From the NCBI GenBank assembly GCA_963775505.1, contig CAVZIL010000007.1, positions 124,001 to 188,000 of the forward strand: a DNA stretch of 64,000 nucleotides, given 5' to 3'. The DNA is from JAIBJN01 sp963775505. GTDB taxonomy: Bacteria; Actinomycetota; Thermoleophilia; Gaiellales; Gaiellaceae. Positions 61,846 through 64,000 of this stretch are shown one piece after another. The position numbers and the translations under genes were made by a program. A model generated the notes under the pieces. It was given only the letters and a program-made list of their open reading frames with translations, had not been told where the DNA came from and searched no databases. Each line of letters starts with the position of its first letter. Position 1 is the stretch's first letter.

Positions 61846-62810
61846 TTGCCAACCGCCGGAAGGGTGTCCGGAAACCCAGTAGCCCCACCAGGCACGCTAC
61901 CGACCGTTCTCCGCAGGCCGTCCTCAAGATCGACCTCGGGCTGCCAGCGAAGCACTTGGCGAGCCCGAGTGATGTCCGGCTTCCGCACCTGTGGATCGTC
62001 GACTGGCAGGGCGGCGAAGACGATCTCGCTCCTCGAGCCGGTGACCCGGATGACGGTCTCCGCCAGCTCGAGCAGGGTCATCTCCCGAGGGTTGCCGAGG
62101 TTGACCGGAAGGTGCTCGTTGCTCCGGACGAGCAGGCTGAGCCCGCGTACGAGATCGTCGACGTAGCAGAAGGAGCGAGTCTGGGAGCCGTCGCCGAAGA
62201 CCGTCAGCGGCTCGTTTTCGATCGCCTGGCGGAGGAACGTGGGAATGGCGCGACCGTCCTCCCGGCGCATCCGCGGTCCGTAGGTGTTGAATATGCGCGC
62301 GATGCAGGTGTCCACCCCCTGCTGGCGGTGGTATGCCATGGTGAGCGCCTCGGCGTAGCGTTTGGCCTCGTCGTAGACTCCGCGGGGGCCAACGGAATTC
62401 ACGTGGCCCCAGTACGTCTCGGGCTGCGGGTGGACCTGCGGGTCACCGTAGACCTCACTCGTGGAGGCGAGCAGAAACCGTGCACGCTTGAACTTGGCGA
62501 GCCCGAGCATGTGATGTGTCCCGTACGAGCCCACCTTGAGCGTGTGCAACGGTAGGCGCTGGTAGTCGATCGGGCTGGCCGGACTGGCCAGGTGGAAGAC
62601 GACGTCCACAGGCTCGTCGAGAAAGAGCGGCTCGGTGAGGTCGTGATGGACGAACCGAAAGTCCGAGCCGTTGTCGATGTGGTGAATATTCTCGAGCGAT
62701 CCGGTGTCGAGGTTGTCGACACAGATGACCCGATCGCCCTCGCCAAGGAGAAAGTCACACAGGTGCGACCCGAGAAACCCTGCACCGCCTGTCACTACCG
62801 CAGTGGCCAT
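61842..62810 (-). CDS. UDP-glucuronate decarboxylase (UDP-xylose synthase), SDR family
   Basis: 322 aa. NAD site TGGAGFLGSHLCDFLLGEGD, LLASTSEVYGDPQVHPQPE and catalytic YxxxK in GVYDEAKRYAEALT. GPRMRREDGRAIPTFLRQAI and QTRSFCYVDDLVRGL are typical of UXS rather than dTDP-glucose dehydratase. Converts UDP-glucuronate to UDP-xylose for surface polysaccharides. Confidence 0.92.
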   Translation of the reverse strand: MATAVVTGGAGFLGSHLCDFLLGEGDRVICVDNLDTGSLENIHHIDNGSDFRFVHHDLTEPLFLDEPVDVVFHLASPASPIDYQRLPLHTLKVGSYGTHHMLGLAKFKRARFLLASTSEVYGDPQVHPQPETYWGHVNSVGPRGVYDEAKRYAEALTMAYHRQQGVDTCIARIFNTYGPRMRREDGRAIPTFLRQAIENEPLTVFGDGSQTRSFCYVDDLVRGLSLLVRSNEHLPVNLGNPREMTLLELAETVIRVTGSRSEIVFAALPVDDPQVRKPDITRARQVLRWQPEVDLEDGLRRTVGSVPGGATGFPDTLPAVGK

Positions 62811-62892
62811 GCCGCCATGACCCCCGAACTCGAATTCCCGGCCGAGTGAGCGCAGAGACTAACGCGAAGCGCCGTTAATAGCCAGTGAAGGC

Positions 62893-63831
62893 TCAGTGAG
62901 CTTCTCGCGTGGTGCTTGGGCCCGCCCCTGGCCGTTCGCGCTCGAGGTCGGCGCGGTACCAGTCGACCGCCGACTCTATCCCTTCGGCGAGCGTCGTTCG
63001 GGGCCGCCAGCCGAGGAGGTCCTTCGTCCGTTCGACGTCGGCGGCCCGGACGATCTCGAGTGGGCGCTCCGGCAACGCTCCGAACTCCGGCTCGACGCCC
63101 GTGCCGACAGTCTCGACGATTCGCTCGACGATCTCCCTGATCGTGACGAGCTGTCCAGTGCCCACGTCCACCGTCGCGCCCGCGAGGTCTTTCCTGGAGG
63201 GCGCGGCGACGAAGGCATCGACCACGTCGTCGACGTAGACCCAGTCGACGGGACGGGTGCCGGTCGAGAGCTTCGGCCGCTCGGAGCGGAGAAGCGACGT
63301 GATGACGTACGGAACGAGCTTCGTGCGATCGTGCTGCCCGGGGCCGTAGACCATGAAGATCCGGAGATTGACGACCCGGAGCCCGTGGAGCGCGTGAAGC
63401 ATGCGCGCGAACGAGCCGACGCCGAGCTTGGCGGCCGCGTAGGGAGAGGCCGGAACCGGATCCTCCGTTGCGGCCTCCGGCTCCTCCTGTGAGCCCGCGA
63501 GGACGACCGAGCACCCGACGCGGGCGGCGGCCACGAGGACGTTCACTGCCGAGACGAGGTTGTCGCAAAGCGACGGCAGGACGGCGTCGAGCTCCCGCGA
63601 TCCCGACACGTAGCCGGCGAGGTGGTAGACGACGTCCGGCTGGATCCGTCCGACGGTCTCCGCGACCGCGTCGGCGTCGCCGAGGTCGGACTGCGACCAG
63701 CGCACACCGTCCTCCTCCTGGGGGCGCCGGCGCCGCGAGACGCCGTGCACCTCCTCTCCGTCGCTGAGCAGACGCTGGCAGAGGCGTCCTCCGATGAATC
63801 CGGACGCGCCGGTGACAAGCGCGCGACTCAT
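62893..63831 (-). CDS. NAD-dependent epimerase/dehydratase, SDR family
   Basis: 312 aa. VTGASGFIGGRLCQRLLSDG, PDVVYHLAGYVSGSRELDAV, YxxxK in SPYAAAKLGVGSF, and DWVYVDDVVDAFVAAPSRKD. A sugar-nucleotide 4-epimerase or dehydratase; substrate not assigned. Its start overlaps the stop of the upstream partial gene (ATGA), so it belongs to the same polysaccharide cluster. Confidence 0.88.
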   Translation of the reverse strand: MSRALVTGASGFIGGRLCQRLLSDGEEVHGVSRRRRPQEEDGVRWSQSDLGDADAVAETVGRIQPDVVYHLAGYVSGSRELDAVLPSLCDNLVSAVNVLVAAARVGCSVVLAGSQEEPEAATEDPVPASPYAAAKLGVGSFARMLHALHGLRVVNLRIFMVYGPGQHDRTKLVPYVITSLLRSERPKLSTGTRPVDWVYVDDVVDAFVAAPSRKDLAGATVDVGTGQLVTIREIVERIVETVGTGVEPEFGALPERPLEIVRAADVERTKDLLGWRPRTTLAEGIESAVDWYRADLERERPGAGPSTTREAH

Positions 63832-64000
63832 GGAGCTTCGGCGAGCAGGCCCGCCTCGAGGAGCGCATCCGCCGCGCGGCGGACGTCCGAGAAGGCGAGG
63901 CCGGAACGCTCGGCGATGTCGAGCAGGGTCCGCGAGGCGTCCGACTGGTTCAAGACCCAGAGCATCGCAAGCTGGTCCGTTCCTGGATCGGGGCCGCCCA
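63828..64000 (-). CDS. C-terminal end of a winged-helix-ending protein (DUF4910/M28-like aminopeptidase?), partial
   Basis: Only the last 57 codons are in the window. They read QLAMLWVLNQSDASRTLLDI, AERSGLAFSDVRRAADALLE, AGLLAEAP, a small winged-helix domain. This tail is common in DUF4910-type zinc-peptidase-like proteins encoded with polysaccharide genes. The identification rests on the tail alone. Confidence 0.5.
   Translation of the reverse strand, partial: GGPDPGTDQLAMLWVLNQSDASRTLLDIAERSGLAFSDVRRAADALLEAGLLAEAP

Overview
The window is very GC-rich, densely packed DNA on both strands, with frequent GTG/TTG starts and ATGA/GTGA stop-start overlaps. Gene content (2-oxoacid:ferredoxin oxidoreductase, a possible F420-dependent LLM oxidoreductase, a stand-alone LigD-type polymerase, CtaG, a Flp pilin, selenoproteins, a long divergent IleRS) suggests an Actinobacteriota chromosome, perhaps Thermoleophilia-like. 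That placement is inference; there is no rRNA here. Four tRNA genes (Pro-TGG, Gly-TCC with encoded CCA, Arg-TCT, His-GTG) are present. I see no CRISPR array, complete phage or intact insertion sequence.

Layout. 1-4.2 kb: korAB (5' end cut off), an L,D-transpeptidase and an XRE-cupin regulator. 4.2-7.7 kb (minus): glutamate-cysteine-ligase-like enzyme, redoxin, large membrane protein. 7.8-11.3 kb: small enzymes and an EamA transporter. 11.3-15.2 kb: a repeat, thioredoxin, an IleRS with degenerate signature motifs, and a structured intergenic region. 15.2-19.6 kb: a multi-GAF sensor kinase (frameshifted) with its response regulator. 19.6-25.5 kb: CAP protein, two EamA transporters, tRNA-Pro, a cyclase-receiver fusion, and an ABC exporter. 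25.6-31.0 kb: the standout locus, an IclR regulator followed by grdE-, grdB-, grdC-, trx- and grdA-like genes; grdB and grdA each carry an in-frame UGA in the conserved selenocysteine position with a hairpin just behind it. 31-35.9 kb: CtaG, tRNA-Gly with a transposase remnant, an intradiol-dioxygenase-like protein, a MITE-like element, an AI-2E-family transporter and an RTX-repeat protein. 36-50 kb: two convergent gene sets that look catabolic (thiolase/DUF35, racemase-fold protein, GntR and hydrolase on plus; CoA ligase, amidase, dehydrogenase, sugar-type ABC transporter, CMD protein, hydrolase and MBL hydrolase on minus), with many apparent single-base frameshifts. 50-53.2 kb: tRNAs, superoxide dismutase, an XRE-TPR regulator followed by a 29-residue hydrophobic peptide gene with a perfect Shine-Dalgarno (RRNPP-like arrangement), then a Flp pilin behind a structured leader. 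53.2-60.4 kb: glyoxalase-fold proteins, SHOCT membrane protein, B3/B4-domain protein, M20 peptidase, a second RTX protein, LLM oxidoreductase and LigD-type polymerase. 60.5-64 kb: nucleotide-sugar genes (UDP-glucose dehydrogenase, UDP-glucuronate decarboxylase, epimerase) and a truncated gene at the right edge.

How they work together. The Grd-like genes resemble the clostridial glycine/sarcosine/betaine reductase, but the GrdE-like subunit lacks the cysteine that becomes the pyruvoyl group and no grdD is visible, so the chemistry may differ. The 36-50 kb block reads like import, CoA activation, amide hydrolysis and carbon-carbon cleavage of an unknown substrate. The XRE-TPR/peptide/pilin group may be a peptide-sensing switch for surface pili. 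At least eight apparent frameshifts, mostly between 36 and 49 kb, may be sequence errors; gene models there are reconstructions.
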